From SZAS-103 sp036496805 (lineage in GTDB: Bacteria; Pseudomonadota; Gammaproteobacteria; Xanthomonadales; Xanthomonadaceae), in NCBI GenBank assembly GCA_036496805.1, contig DASXKN010000031.1, positions 1 to 64,000 on the forward strand: 64,000 nucleotides of DNA. The letters run 5' to 3'. The position numbers were made by a program, and so were the translations under genes. The notes beneath the pieces were generated by a model, which saw only the letters and a program-made list of their open reading frames with translations, was not told where the DNA came from and ran no database searches. Positions 1 through 8,580 of the stretch are shown here, piece by piece; within the stretch, counting starts at the first letter, position 1, and each line of letters begins with the position of its first letter.

Positions 1-12
1 GAATGTCGGTCA

Positions 13-59
13 GGAAAATCCGACCATGGTTCGACAGGCTCACCACGAACGGATTTTCC
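13..59. repeat. Interspersed repeat copy inside a 10-bp inverted repeat
   Basis: The core GTTCGACAGGCTCACCACGA lies between perfect inverted arms GGAAAATCCG (13-22) and CGGATTTTCC (50-59), so the whole can fold into one hairpin. The same core recurs near 7.0, 28.6 and 46.0 kb, but with different flanks. The hairpin lies just downstream of the NUDIX gene stop and could protect or end its transcript, although no clear T-run is seen. Confidence 0.75.
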
Positions 60-89
60 GCCTCATGCGCAATGCCGTCGTCCCGATCG

Positions 90-650
90 TCAAGGCACTG
101 CGGCAACAGCCCGGTGCACCCATTTGCGCGCCATCCTCCGCACCGATGCATCGGCGCCTTCGTCGGCTGCAACCTCGGCGATCTCCCGCCATGCCAGCGC
201 ATGCGACTCGTCGCTGACGACGAAAACCTCGTCCCCACGCGCACGCACCACGTAGCGCACGTCGTAATGCCAGTGCTCGGGATCGGCGCCGCGCGCGAGA
301 ATGCGATGGCGGTCGAGGTCGAAGATGCCCGGTTCGATCTCCAGGTTCTGCAGGCCCGATTCCTCCTCCGCCTCGCGCAACGCGACCCGGGCCAGATCGA
401 TGTCGCCGTCGGCGTGCCCGCCCAGCTGCAGCCACAGGCCGAGCTTGCGGTGATGGGTCAGCAGCACCCTCCGGCCGTCGGCGCTGACCAGCCACGCCGA
501 GCCGGTGAAATGTCCGATCGCGAGCGCGCGCTCGAACGCGTCGACATGCCCGACCAGGAATTCCCGGAAATGTGGCGCTCCCGTCTCCTCCGGCCAGCGC
601 GCCTGGTAGTCGGCGAAGGCCCGGTCCAGCATCCGGCGAGCGTCGTTCAT
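90..650 (-). CDS. NUDIX hydrolase
   Basis: A 186-residue protein of the NUDIX superfamily, which hydrolyses nucleoside-diphosphate-linked compounds using Mg2+ or Mn2+. The Nudix box spans residues 78-100, with R92-E93 and E96-E97 and final G99-L100. The first glutamate of the textbook box is isoleucine at 84, in a GGHADGD context that I recall as common in one bacterial subgroup. The ATG at 648-650 was chosen because the frame stays open far upstream only as antisense to other genes, and the fold plausibly begins here. It is transcribed divergently from the amino-acid permease. The true substrate cannot be read from the sequence. Confidence 0.88.
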   Translation of the reverse strand: MNDARRMLDRAFADYQARWPEETGAPHFREFLVGHVDAFERALAIGHFTGSAWLVSADGRRVLLTHHRKLGLWLQLGGHADGDIDLARVALREAEEESGLQNLEIEPGIFDLDRHRILARGADPEHWHYDVRYVVRARGDEVFVVSDESHALAWREIAEVAADEGADASVRRMARKWVHRAVAAVP

Positions 651-815
651 GTTCCCGATGGTCTCCGCGTGAAGGCGCAGCAGGATAGCCGCCAGCGCCA
701 TTTTCCGCTTGTGACACCCGCTGGCGCAGGCTAAGGTAGCCCGCAGTCCGCCCAGACGGACGGCCGTGCGGCGCGCGCTGCGTCGTCGATCACCACAAGT
801 TGCTTGGGGAACTAC

Positions 816-2336
816 ATGTCGTTGATGCGCGTAAAACCGCTGGACCAGATCCTCGCGACTGCCGAAAAGAGAAGCCTGAAACGCCAGCTCGGCGCCTTCT
901 CCCTGATGATGCTCGGCATCGGCGCCATCATCGGCACCGGCATCTTCGTGTTGACGGCAGTGGCGGCCCAGAAGGCCGGCCCGGGCATGATGTACAGCTT
1001 CGTCATCGCCGGCCTGGTCTGCGCGCTGACGGCGCTGGTCTACGCCGAGATCGCGGCGATGGTCCCGGTGGCGGGTTCCGCCTATACCTATTCCTATGCG
1101 GTCCTCGGCGAGCTGATCGCGTGGATGGTCGGCTGGGCGCTGATCCTCGAGTACGCGGTCGCCGCATCCGCGGTCGCGGTCGGATGGTCGGGCTATGCCA
1201 ACGAATTCCTCAACCACACCGACTTGTGGGGCCTGGTGAAAGAAGGCTCGCTGAGCTTGCCGGCGACGCTGCAGGTCGGCCCCATGATCCAGGGCGCACA
1301 CGGGACATTCAACCTGGTGGCGTTCCTGATCTCGCTGGCCGTGACCTGGCTGCTGGTCGCCGGCACGTCGAAGAGCGCCAAGTTCACCTCGGTGCTGGTG
1401 ATGGTGAAGATCATCGCCCTCACCCTGTTCATCATCATCGCCTTCCCGGTCGCCACGACGCATCCGGAGAACTTCAAGCCGATGCTGCCGAACGGCTGGG
1501 GCACCCCGTTGTCGGGCGTCGGCGTACTCGGCGCCGCGGCGTCGATCTTCTTCGCCTTCGTGGGCTTCGACGCGGTGTCGACGGCGTCCGAGGAGACGAC
1601 CAATCCGAACCGCAACATCCCGATCGGCCTGATCGGCTCGCTGGCGATCTGCACGGTGTTCTACCTGCTGGTCGCCTACACCGCGGTCGGCGCCGAAGGC
1701 GCGCAGCCGGGCGGCCCGCTGTCGCAGGCCAAGGACCCGCTGGCCTTCATCCTCCGCGAGATCAACCATCCGCTGATGGCCAAGCTCGTCGGCAGCGCCG
1801 CCATCCTCGCCCTGCCCTCGGTCGTGCTGATGATGATCTTCGGCCAGACCCGCATCCTGTTCACGATGGCCCGCGACGGCCTGATGCCGCGCGCCTTCGC
1901 CAAGGTGCACCCGCGCTACCACACCCCGCACGTGGTCACGATGATCACCGGCGGTGCGGTCGCGGTGTTCGCCGCGCTGTTCAACGTCGACCTGCTCGCC
2001 GACATCTCCAACGCCGGCACGCTGTTCGCCTTCTTCGCGGTCGCGCTTGGCGTGATGGTTTTGCGCGTGAAGCAGCCGGACCGTCCGCGCCCGTTCCGCA
2101 CCCCGCTGGTCTGGGTGGTGGGTCCGCTGGCGATGGCGGGCTGCACCTTGCTGTTCTTCAGCCTCGGCTGGAACCCGACCATCAAGTTCTTCTGCTACTG
2201 GGCGGTCGGTGGCCTTGTGGTGTATTTCCTCTTCAGCCGCCGCTCCAGCGCACTGGCGCCCGGCAACGCGCCGATCGACGCCGAGAAGCTGGAGCCGACG
2301 CCGCTGGTCCACGAAGGACCCGAGCCAGGTCCGTAA
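816..2336 (+). CDS. APC-family amino-acid permease
   Basis: A 506-residue integral inner-membrane protein of the amino acid-polyamine-organocation superfamily, closest in feel to the cationic amino-acid transporter/YfnA group. The first membrane helix carries the family signature GIGAIIGTGIFVL, and about 12 hydrophobic helices follow, with a short polar C-terminus. A TTG at 804 is in frame, but the ATG at 816 has a GGGGA ribosome site a few bases upstream and is preferred. It is a single gene, convergent with rmuC, and shares a bidirectional terminator with it. The substrate is not determined; uptake or exchange of an amino acid by a secondary mechanism is the family expectation. Confidence 0.88.
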   Translation: MSLMRVKPLDQILATAEKRSLKRQLGAFSLMMLGIGAIIGTGIFVLTAVAAQKAGPGMMYSFVIAGLVCALTALVYAEIAAMVPVAGSAYTYSYAVLGELIAWMVGWALILEYAVAASAVAVGWSGYANEFLNHTDLWGLVKEGSLSLPATLQVGPMIQGAHGTFNLVAFLISLAVTWLLVAGTSKSAKFTSVLVMVKIIALTLFIIIAFPVATTHPENFKPMLPNGWGTPLSGVGVLGAAASIFFAFVGFDAVSTASEETTNPNRNIPIGLIGSLAICTVFYLLVAYTAVGAEGAQPGGPLSQAKDPLAFILREINHPLMAKLVGSAAILALPSVVLMMIFGQTRILFTMARDGLMPRAFAKVHPRYHTPHVVTMITGGAVAVFAALFNVDLLADISNAGTLFAFFAVALGVMVLRVKQPDRPRPFRTPLVWVVGPLAMAGCTLLFFSLGWNPTIKFFCYWAVGGLVVYFLFSRRSSALAPGNAPIDAEKLEPTPLVHEGPEPGP

Positions 2337-2355
2337 GCAACGCCTGATGGAAACA

Positions 2356-2386
2356 GAAAACGGCGCGGCTAGTCCGCGCCGTTTTC
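2356..2386. terminator. Bidirectional terminator between permease and rmuC
   Basis: A perfect 13-bp stem GAAAACGGCGCGG (2356-2368) and its complement (2374-2386) with a 5-base loop. The A- and T-rich outer ends make it work on both strands. It overlaps the rmuC stop codon (2369-2371), so the last rmuC codons lie inside the hairpin. Confidence 0.85.
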
Positions 2387-3760
2387 GTTGGCGGGATCCG
2401 CTTCGGGGATCGCCGGCATCTCGCCCAGCAGGCGCTGGCTTTCTTCCGGGCTGGCCGCTTCCACCCCGCGCAGCCTGCGTTCGATCGCGCGCGTGCGCAC
2501 GTCGGCGGCGTCGATCACGTTCGCCGCTTCGCTCAGTTTCTTGCGGGTCTTCTCGAGCACGTCGCCGAACTTTCCGAATTCGGTCTTCACCGCGCCCAGC
2601 ACCTGCCACACCTCGCTCGAGCGCTTCTCGATCGCCAGCGTGCGGAAGCCCATGCGCAGCGAGTTGAGGGTCGCCGAGAGCGTGGTCGGACCGGCAACGA
2701 CGATGCGATGGTCGCGATGCAGGCCGTCGACCAGCCCGGCGCGGCGCAGCACTTCCGCATAGAGGCCCTCGGTCGGCAGGAACAGGATCGCGAAGTCGGT
2801 GGTGTACGGCGGCTCGACGTACTTGGTCTTGATCGCCTTCGCCTCTTCGCGCATGCGCCTTTCCAGCGCCGCGCCAGCCGTCGTCGCGGCTTCCGCATCG
2901 GCGCGCTCCTGCGCGTCGAGCAGGCGCTCGTAGTCCTCGCGCGGGAACTTGGCGTCGATCGGCAGCCAGACCTGCGAATCGGCCGCATCGCCCGCGCCGG
3001 GCAGGCGCACCGCGAACTCGACGCGCTCGGCCGAATTCGGCCGGGTGGCGACATTCGTCGCGTACTGTTCGGGCGTGAGGACCTGCTCGAGGATCCCCGC
3101 GAGCTGCACTTCGCCGAAAACCCCGCGGGTCTTGACGTTGCCCAGCACGCGCTTGAGGTCGCCGACGCCGGTGGCCAGGCTCTGCATTTCCCCAAGCCCG
3201 CGTTGCACCTGTTCGAGGCGTTCGGAGACGAGCCGGAACGATTCGCCAAGCCGCGTTTCCAGCGTCGCCTGCAGCTTCTCGTCGACGGTGGCGCGCATCT
3301 GTTCGAGCTTCGCGGCGTTGTCCTGCTGGATGTCCTTGAGCCGGCCTTCGAGCGTGAGGCGAACTTCCCCGAGCTGGCGCTCGGTGGTCTCGTTGAGCTT
3401 TTCCAGGCGCAACTGCAAGGCGCTCTCGAGCCGTTGCAGGATCGCGGCCATCTCCTGCCGCGCGTCGCGCGCATCGTTGCCGAGGTTCTGCCGCAGCGCG
3501 CCGAGGCCGGTGTCGGTGCGTTCGGTGAACAGGCCCAGCCGCGACTCGAACGCCGCCAGCGCCGATTGCGTCTCCCCGCGCGCGCCGCGCAATTCCTCGC
3601 GCAGGCTGCGCTCGACGCGCTCGATGTCCTGCCGGATGGCGTTCATGCGCGCGTCGATCCCGCCCGACAACGCCGCCGCCGGATCGCGGCGCCAGTTCAG
3701 GAAGGCGAGCACGACGCAGGCCAGCACGAGGACCGACAGCACAGCCAGCATCACATCCAT
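2369..3760 (-). CDS. rmuC: RmuC-family DNA recombination protein
   Basis: A 463-residue homologue of RmuC, known in E. coli for limiting recombination at inverted repeats. An N-terminal membrane helix (about residues 4-22) is followed by a long charged coiled coil with the ISREL-type pattern of E, R and L residues, then the conserved RmuC nuclease-like domain from about residue 200 (segment LPIDAKFPREDYERLL). The frame opens 32 codons earlier, but the ATG at 3758-3760 has a GGAG ribosome site at proper spacing and begins directly with the membrane helix. It is divergent from mtnB. Confidence 0.9.
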   Translation of the reverse strand: MDVMLAVLSVLVLACVVLAFLNWRRDPAAALSGGIDARMNAIRQDIERVERSLREELRGARGETQSALAAFESRLGLFTERTDTGLGALRQNLGNDARDARQEMAAILQRLESALQLRLEKLNETTERQLGEVRLTLEGRLKDIQQDNAAKLEQMRATVDEKLQATLETRLGESFRLVSERLEQVQRGLGEMQSLATGVGDLKRVLGNVKTRGVFGEVQLAGILEQVLTPEQYATNVATRPNSAERVEFAVRLPGAGDAADSQVWLPIDAKFPREDYERLLDAQERADAEAATTAGAALERRMREEAKAIKTKYVEPPYTTDFAILFLPTEGLYAEVLRRAGLVDGLHRDHRIVVAGPTTLSATLNSLRMGFRTLAIEKRSSEVWQVLGAVKTEFGKFGDVLEKTRKKLSEAANVIDAADVRTRAIERRLRGVEAASPEESQRLLGEMPAIPEADPANENGAD

Positions 3761-3872
3761 GACCGCTCCGGGATCCCGATGTCCATGGTCGCCATGGTAA
3801 GGCCACGCCCGTCCCATATCGCGAGACGCCTTCGCAACGGTTCCGTTCACCACCATCCGCTAGACTGTGGCC

Positions 3873-4523
3873 ATGACCGACCTGCCCTACGACCCCGCCG
3901 TCCTGAAAGCGCGCGCCGCCGACCTCGTAGCCGCCACGCGCGAGCTGGCCGCGCTCGGCTGGACGCCGGCGACCAGCAGCAACTTCTCGATGCGGCTGGA
4001 CGACCGCCATGCGGCGATCACGGTTTCGGGGCGCGACAAGGGCCGGCTGATCGAGGACGACATCATGGTCGTCGACTTCGACGGCCAGCCGGTCGCCACG
4101 ACGCACCGCCCGTCCGCCGAAACCCTGCTGCACACCCAGCTCTACAAGCGTTTTCCCGACATCGGCTGCGTACTGCACACCCATTCGCTGCACCAGACTC
4201 TTGCCTCGCGGCTGTACGCCGGCGCCGGCCACATCCGCTTCGAGGACTACGAGCTGATCAAGGCGTTCCGTGGCCAGAGCACGCACGCCACCACGATGGA
4301 CGTGCCGGTGCTGCCGAACAACCAGCACATGCCGACCCTGGCGGCGCAGGTCGACGCCCTGCTCGACCGCGGCTCGCTCTGGGGCTACCTGATCGAGGGC
4401 CACGGCATGTATGCCTGGGGCGTCGACATGGCCGATGCGCGCCGCCACCTGGAAGCCTTCGAATTCCTGATCACCTGCGAGCTGGAGATGCGCAAGCTGC
4501 ATCCCCGCGAAGCGCATCCGTGA
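3873..4523 (+). CDS. mtnB: Methylthioribulose-1-phosphate dehydratase
   Basis: A 216-residue cytosolic zinc enzyme of the class II aldolase/adducin fold. In methionine salvage it dehydrates 5-methylthioribulose 1-phosphate to the diketo phosphate used by MtnC. The metal-binding HTH of CVLHTHSLHQT and a later histidine in IEGHGMY are visible. The ATG at 3873 is preferred over an in-frame GTG at 3867. A TAGACT hexamer at 3861-3866 looks like a -10 element, which would put transcription start close to the ATG and make the message almost leaderless; the -35 is weak. It heads mtnB-mtnD-mtnC. Confidence 0.93.
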   Translation: MTDLPYDPAVLKARAADLVAATRELAALGWTPATSSNFSMRLDDRHAAITVSGRDKGRLIEDDIMVVDFDGQPVATTHRPSAETLLHTQLYKRFPDIGCVLHTHSLHQTLASRLYAGAGHIRFEDYELIKAFRGQSTHATTMDVPVLPNNQHMPTLAAQVDALLDRGSLWGYLIEGHGMYAWGVDMADARRHLEAFEFLITCELEMRKLHPREAHP

Positions 4524-4533
4524 GGAATGCGGC

Positions 4534-5091
4534 ATGAGTCGACTGCGCATCTACGACGACAGCGATCCCGCGAAGCCGCACCTGGTGACCGCCGACCATG
4601 CGCGGATGGCCGACGAACTGCGTCGCATCGGCGTGCGCTTCGAGCAGTGGGAGGCTTCACAGCCGGTCGCGCCAGGCGCTTCGTCCGACGAGGTCATGGT
4701 CGCCTACCGCGCCGACATCGACCGGCTGGTCGCGGAAAACGGTTTCAAGACCGTCGACGTGGTCAGCATCGCGCCGGACAACCCGAACCGCGAGGCGATG
4801 CGCGCGAAGTTCCTCGACGAGCATTTCCACAAGGAAGACGAGGTGCGCTTCTTCGTCGCCGGCGCGGGGCAATTCACCCTGCACGCGGGCGACAAGGTGT
4901 ACGAGATTCTCTGCACGCAGGGCGACCTCGTCAGCGTGCCCGACCGGATGACCCACTGGTTCGACATGGGCGAGGCGCCGCATTTCGTCGCGATCCGCTT
5001 CTTCACCGAGCCGGACGGCTGGGTCGGCCACTTCACCGGCACCGACATCGCGCAGCGCTTCCCGCGCTACCAGCCGCAAGAGATCGCGTGA
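4534..5091 (+). CDS. mtnD: Acireductone dioxygenase
   Basis: A 185-residue cupin of the ARD family. It oxidises the acireductone of the methionine-salvage pathway to the 2-keto precursor of methionine (iron form), or to an off-pathway product with nickel. All four metal ligands are recognisable: H97, H99, E103 (in EHFHKEDE) and H141 (RMTHWF). It starts 10 bases after the mtnB stop, and its own stop is close to or overlaps the mtnC start, so the three genes are surely one operon. Confidence 0.94.
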   Translation: MSRLRIYDDSDPAKPHLVTADHARMADELRRIGVRFEQWEASQPVAPGASSDEVMVAYRADIDRLVAENGFKTVDVVSIAPDNPNREAMRAKFLDEHFHKEDEVRFFVAGAGQFTLHAGDKVYEILCTQGDLVSVPDRMTHWFDMGEAPHFVAIRFFTEPDGWVGHFTGTDIAQRFPRYQPQEIA

Positions 5092-5099
5092 GCGCAAGC

Positions 5100-5801
5100 A
5101 TGACCAAACCCGCGGCAATCCTCACCGACATCGAAGGCACGACGAGTTCGATCGCCTTCGTCCACAACGTCCTGTTCCCCTACGCGCTGCGCGCCCTGCC
5201 CGGCTTCGTGAGCGCGCATCGCGGCGACGCGGCGGTGCGCCACTGGCTGGACAAGGCCGCGATCGACATCGGCGGCGTGGTCTCCGACGACTGCATCGTC
5301 GAGGTGCTGCAGGGCTGGATCCGCGAAGACCGCAAGCATCCCGCGCTGAAGGCGTTGCAGGGCATGTTGTGGAAGGACGGCTACGAGCGTGGCGACTACC
5401 GTGGTCACGTCTATCCGGACGCCGCCGATGCGCTGCGCCGCTGGCACGCGGATGGCATTGCGCTGCATGTGTATTCCTCCGGATCGGTCGAAGCGCAGAA
5501 GCTGCTGTTCGGCCATAGCGAGGCGGGCGACCTGTCTCACCTGTTCGCTGGCAACTTCGACACCGCCGTCGGCGGCAAGCGCGACGTCGGCAGCTACCTG
5601 CGGATCGCGCAGGAACTCGCGATGCCGCCGGACGAGATCCTGTTCCTGTCGGACGTGGTCGAGGAGCTCGACGCCGCGCGGATGGCGGGCCTGCGCACGA
5701 TCCTGCTCGACCGACCCGAGGACTACGCGGCGCCGCGCGAAGGTGCCGCAGCGCGTGGGCACGCGCGGGCGACCTCGTTCGCGCAGATCGATCCGTCCTG
5801 A
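5100..5801 (+). CDS. mtnC: Enolase-phosphatase E1
   Basis: A 233-residue HAD-superfamily enzyme that enolises and dephosphorylates 2,3-diketo-5-methylthiopentyl-1-phosphate to the acireductone used by MtnD. The nucleophile loop LTDIEGTTSS (D10, E12), the second motif VYSSGSVEAQK and the acidic FLSDVVEELDAA loop are present. I start at the ATG at 5100. A GTG at 5088 overlapping the mtnD stop as GTGA would add four residues and would couple translation, so it is a real alternative. mtnA and the earlier kinase or phosphorylase steps are not in the window. Confidence 0.93.
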   Translation: MTKPAAILTDIEGTTSSIAFVHNVLFPYALRALPGFVSAHRGDAAVRHWLDKAAIDIGGVVSDDCIVEVLQGWIREDRKHPALKALQGMLWKDGYERGDYRGHVYPDAADALRRWHADGIALHVYSSGSVEAQKLLFGHSEAGDLSHLFAGNFDTAVGGKRDVGSYLRIAQELAMPPDEILFLSDVVEELDAARMAGLRTILLDRPEDYAAPREGAAARGHARATSFAQIDPS

Positions 5802-5850
5802 TCGCGGCGATGCCTCGCGTCTTCGCTGCCTGCACTTTTCCGCGTACGGC

Positions 5851-6936
5851 ATGAGCCCACGGCCGATCCTGCTGGCGCTTGCGTTGCTCGCCTGTTCCGG
5901 CGCTGCATTCCTGTTCGGCCGCACGACCGGCGAACACGATGCCGCACGGGCGATCGCCAGGCATGCGGCAACTCCCGCCATCGCGAAATCCACGACGCCA
6001 CCGAAGGCGACGCCTGCAAAGAATGCATCGGGCCACGGCCTGATGGGCCTCTTCGGTTTCGGCCCGCTGGCTCCCGCGCAACCGGAGAGCGGCGACGACA
6101 CGCTGCCCGACATCGCCGCGATCCCGAGCTACGAAGACCTGCTGTACGACCAGCCCGCTCTCGTGAACGAACAGGTACAACGCCTGCGCCCTACTTCGCC
6201 GGGCAAGGTCGGCCTGTACGCGCTGGGATTCGCAGGCGATGCCGAGGAGAACGTCTTCCGCAACGAAGTCTCGTTCCTGCCGAAACTGCTGACGCGCCGT
6301 TTCGACGCCGACGGCCGCACCCTGCAACTGGTCAATTCGCCGTACACCTTCCGGACCACACCGCTGGCCACGCGCACCAACCTCGACAAGGCGCTGGCCG
6401 GCATCGCCGGCCGCATGGACAAGGCCAACGACATCCTGCTGCTGTTCCTCACCAGCCACGGCAGCCACGACCATCGTGTCTTCGTCGAAATGGGATCGAT
6501 GCCGCTCGACCAGCTCTCGCCGGAGGACATCCGCGACGCGCTCGACCACGCGCACATCACCTGGCGCGTCGTGGTGATCTCGGCCTGCTACTCGGGCGGC
6601 TTCATCCCCGCGCTGCGCGAGCCGCACACCATGATCATCACCGCCGCGCGCGCCGATCGTCCCTCGTTCGGCTGCGGCAGCGACTCGCAGCTCACCTGGT
6701 TCGGCAAGGCCTTCCTGACGCAGGCGCTGAACCACACCACCGATTTCCACGCGGCTTTCGTCGAGGCGCAGCGTTCGATCGCGCAGTGGGAGCAACGCGA
6801 CCACCAGAAACCATCGGAGCCGCAGTTCTGGGAAGGCCCGCTGATCGAGGGCAAGCTCGCCGCCTGGCGCGCGTCGCTGCCGATGACGACGGCGCAGGTG
6901 CCGTTCGCGCCGACGCCGCGCCACAGCCTGCAATAG
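5851..6936 (+). CDS. Caspase-like C13-family peptidase, exported
   Basis: A 361-residue protein with an N-terminal hydrophobic segment (residues 5-22, signal or anchor), an Ala/Pro/Lys-rich linker to about residue 60, then a legumain/caspase-fold domain. The catalytic dyad is visible: H203 in LFLTSHGSHD and C246 in VVISACYSGG, each at the end of a hydrophobic strand as the clan requires. I recall such C13 proteins as widespread and poorly characterised in Xanthomonadales; processing of envelope proteins is a guess. It follows mtnC by 49 bases on the same strand and may be co-transcribed, but a functional link is not evident. Confidence 0.82.
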   Translation: MSPRPILLALALLACSGAAFLFGRTTGEHDAARAIARHAATPAIAKSTTPPKATPAKNASGHGLMGLFGFGPLAPAQPESGDDTLPDIAAIPSYEDLLYDQPALVNEQVQRLRPTSPGKVGLYALGFAGDAEENVFRNEVSFLPKLLTRRFDADGRTLQLVNSPYTFRTTPLATRTNLDKALAGIAGRMDKANDILLLFLTSHGSHDHRVFVEMGSMPLDQLSPEDIRDALDHAHITWRVVVISACYSGGFIPALREPHTMIITAARADRPSFGCGSDSQLTWFGKAFLTQALNHTTDFHAAFVEAQRSIAQWEQRDHQKPSEPQFWEGPLIEGKLAAWRASLPMTTAQVPFAPTPRHSLQ

Positions 6937-7013
6937 CTGTTTCGCAAGACTACGACACCAAATTCGATAAGCCCGGTATGAGAGTCGAGAACGAAGTTCG
7001 AGCCAATGACAGA

Positions 7014-7191
7014 CTCCGTTCGTGGTGAGCCTGTCGAAAACTCCGTTCGTGGTGAGCCTGTCGAACCACGTTCACTCCGGACTGCATGCAAAGACCGGAA
7101 TTGTTTCGGCACTAGCGGCACGTGGCACGGCTGGTTCGACACGGGCCGGCTCGAACTTCGTTCTCGTCCAACCCTGCTCACCACGAACGGC
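7014..7191. repeat. Cluster of interspersed repeats: two direct copies plus a degenerate inverted part
   Basis: CTCCGTTCGTGGTGAGCCTG followed by TCGAA occurs twice head to tail from about 7015 to 7066. A related sequence in reverse orientation ends in CTCACCACGAACGG near 7191. The cluster fills most of the 275-base gap (6937-7211) between the convergent C13 peptidase and hisIE genes. No gene was found there. Confidence 0.75.
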
Positions 7192-7211
7192 TGGCTGAAC
7201 ACACCGCCAGC

Positions 7212-7814
7212 TCAACGATGACGTTGCTGCAAGATGGGGACCACCTCGTTCCATCCCAGCCCGCGCGCGCGCAGCAACACCAGCAGGTGGTAGACGAGAT
7301 CGGCCGATTCACCCAGCAATTCGGCATCGTCCTGCACCGTCGCCGCGAGCGCGGTTTCCACGCCTTCCTCGCCGACCTTCTGGGCGATGCGGCGGATGCC
7401 GGCATCGAACAGGCGCGTGGTGTAGCTGCCTTCCGGACGCTCGACCTGTCGCCGCGCGACGAGCGCGTCGAGTTCGGAGACGAAATCCGCCGGCGCATCG
7501 CCGAAGCAACTCACCGTGCCGCGATGGCAGGTCGGACCCTGCGGGCACGCCTGCACGAGCAGGCTGTCGCTGTCGCAATCGGCCTCGACCGAAACCAGTT
7601 CCAGCCAGTGGCCGCTGGTCTCGCCCTTGGTCCACAGGCGCGAACGGCTGCGACTGAAGAAAGTCACGCGACCGCTCGCCAGCGTGGCTTCCAGCGCTTC
7701 GCGGTTCATGTAGCCGAGCATCAGCACGCGCCGCGTGGCCGCATCCTGCACGACGGCCGGCAACAAGCCGTTCTGCTTGTCCCAGGCCAGGCCATCGATG
7801 GTTTCAGGCTTCAT
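7212..7814 (-). CDS. hisI: Bifunctional phosphoribosyl-AMP cyclohydrolase / phosphoribosyl-ATP pyrophosphatase
   Basis: A 200-residue HisIE fusion performing steps 2 and 3 of histidine synthesis. The N-terminal cyclohydrolase half (about 1-110) carries the zinc and magnesium motif DCDSDSLL and CPQGPTCH. The C-terminal pyrophosphatase half has the KVGEEGVE helix with its metal-binding glutamates. Last gene of the his operon, overlapping hisF by 11 bases. It is convergent with the peptidase gene, and repeats lie in the gap. Confidence 0.95.
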   Translation of the reverse strand: MKPETIDGLAWDKQNGLLPAVVQDAATRRVLMLGYMNREALEATLASGRVTFFSRSRSRLWTKGETSGHWLELVSVEADCDSDSLLVQACPQGPTCHRGTVSCFGDAPADFVSELDALVARRQVERPEGSYTTRLFDAGIRRIAQKVGEEGVETALAATVQDDAELLGESADLVYHLLVLLRARGLGWNEVVPILQQRHR

Positions 7815-8580
7815 CGCGCACCTCGATGCCGTTTTTGCGCAGTTCGCGCTTGAGTTCCGGTATGCGCAGGCTGCCGTCGTGGAAGATGCTGGCCGCGAGC
7901 GCGGCGTCCACGTCGGCCTGCAAGAAGACATCGACGAAGTGGGCTGCGTTGCCAGCGCCTCCCGAGGCGACCAGCGGCACGTCGCACAGCGCGCGCGCCG
8001 CGCCCAATTGCCCGATGTCGTAGCCGGCGCGCACGCCGTCGCTGCCCATGCAGTTCAGCACGATCTCGCCGGCGCCCAGGCGCTGCACCTCGGCGATCCA
8101 GTCGAGCGTGCGCAGCGCGAGCGCCCGCGTCGCGGCCGCGTCGCCGGTGTCGCGGCGCACGCGCCACTGGCCGTCGCCATCGCGCAGCGAATCGATGCCC
8201 ACCACGACGCACTGGCTGCCGAAGGCCTCCGCAAGCTCCGCGATCAACCCCGGCCGACGCAGCGCAGGCGAGTTCACCGAGATCTTGTCGGCGCCCGCGT
8301 GCAGGATCGCGCGCGCATCCTCGACGCTGCCGATGCCGCCGGCGACGCAGAACGGGATATCGATGATCCGCGCCACCCGCTCGACCCATCCACGATCCAC
8401 CGTACGGCCTTCCGGACTCGCGGTGATGTCGTAGAACACCAGCTCGTCGGCGCCCTCGTCGCGATAGCGCAGCGCGAGTTCCTCGATCGCGCCCATCGCG
8501 ACGTGGTCGCGGAAGCGCACGCCCTTGACGACCTGGCCGTCCTTCACGTCGAGGCAGGGAATGATGCGGCGGCTCAGCAT
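7804..8580 (-). CDS. hisF: Imidazole glycerol phosphate synthase, cyclase subunit
   Basis: A 258-residue (beta/alpha)8 barrel. It uses ammonia from HisH to close the imidazole ring, giving imidazole glycerol phosphate and AICAR. The start region MLSRRIIPCLDVKDG contains the first catalytic aspartate, and the second lies in the GIDSLRDGDG segment region; the phosphate loops FCVAGGIG and VASGGAG are intact. It overlaps hisA by 7 bases and hisIE by 11, so translation is coupled. Confidence 0.96.
   Translation of the reverse strand: MLSRRIIPCLDVKDGQVVKGVRFRDHVAMGAIEELALRYRDEGADELVFYDITASPEGRTVDRGWVERVARIIDIPFCVAGGIGSVEDARAILHAGADKISVNSPALRRPGLIAELAEAFGSQCVVVGIDSLRDGDGQWRVRRDTGDAAATRALALRTLDWIAEVQRLGAGEIVLNCMGSDGVRAGYDIGQLGAARALCDVPLVASGGAGNAAHFVDVFLQADVDAALAASIFHDGSLRIPELKRELRKNGIEVRDEA

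Noticed and set aside
90..4550. A 1486-codon minus-strand open frame
   Set aside because: It is a GC-rich antisense frame across the permease, rmuC, mtnB and other genes. Only its last 186 codons (NUDIX hydrolase) have domain sense.
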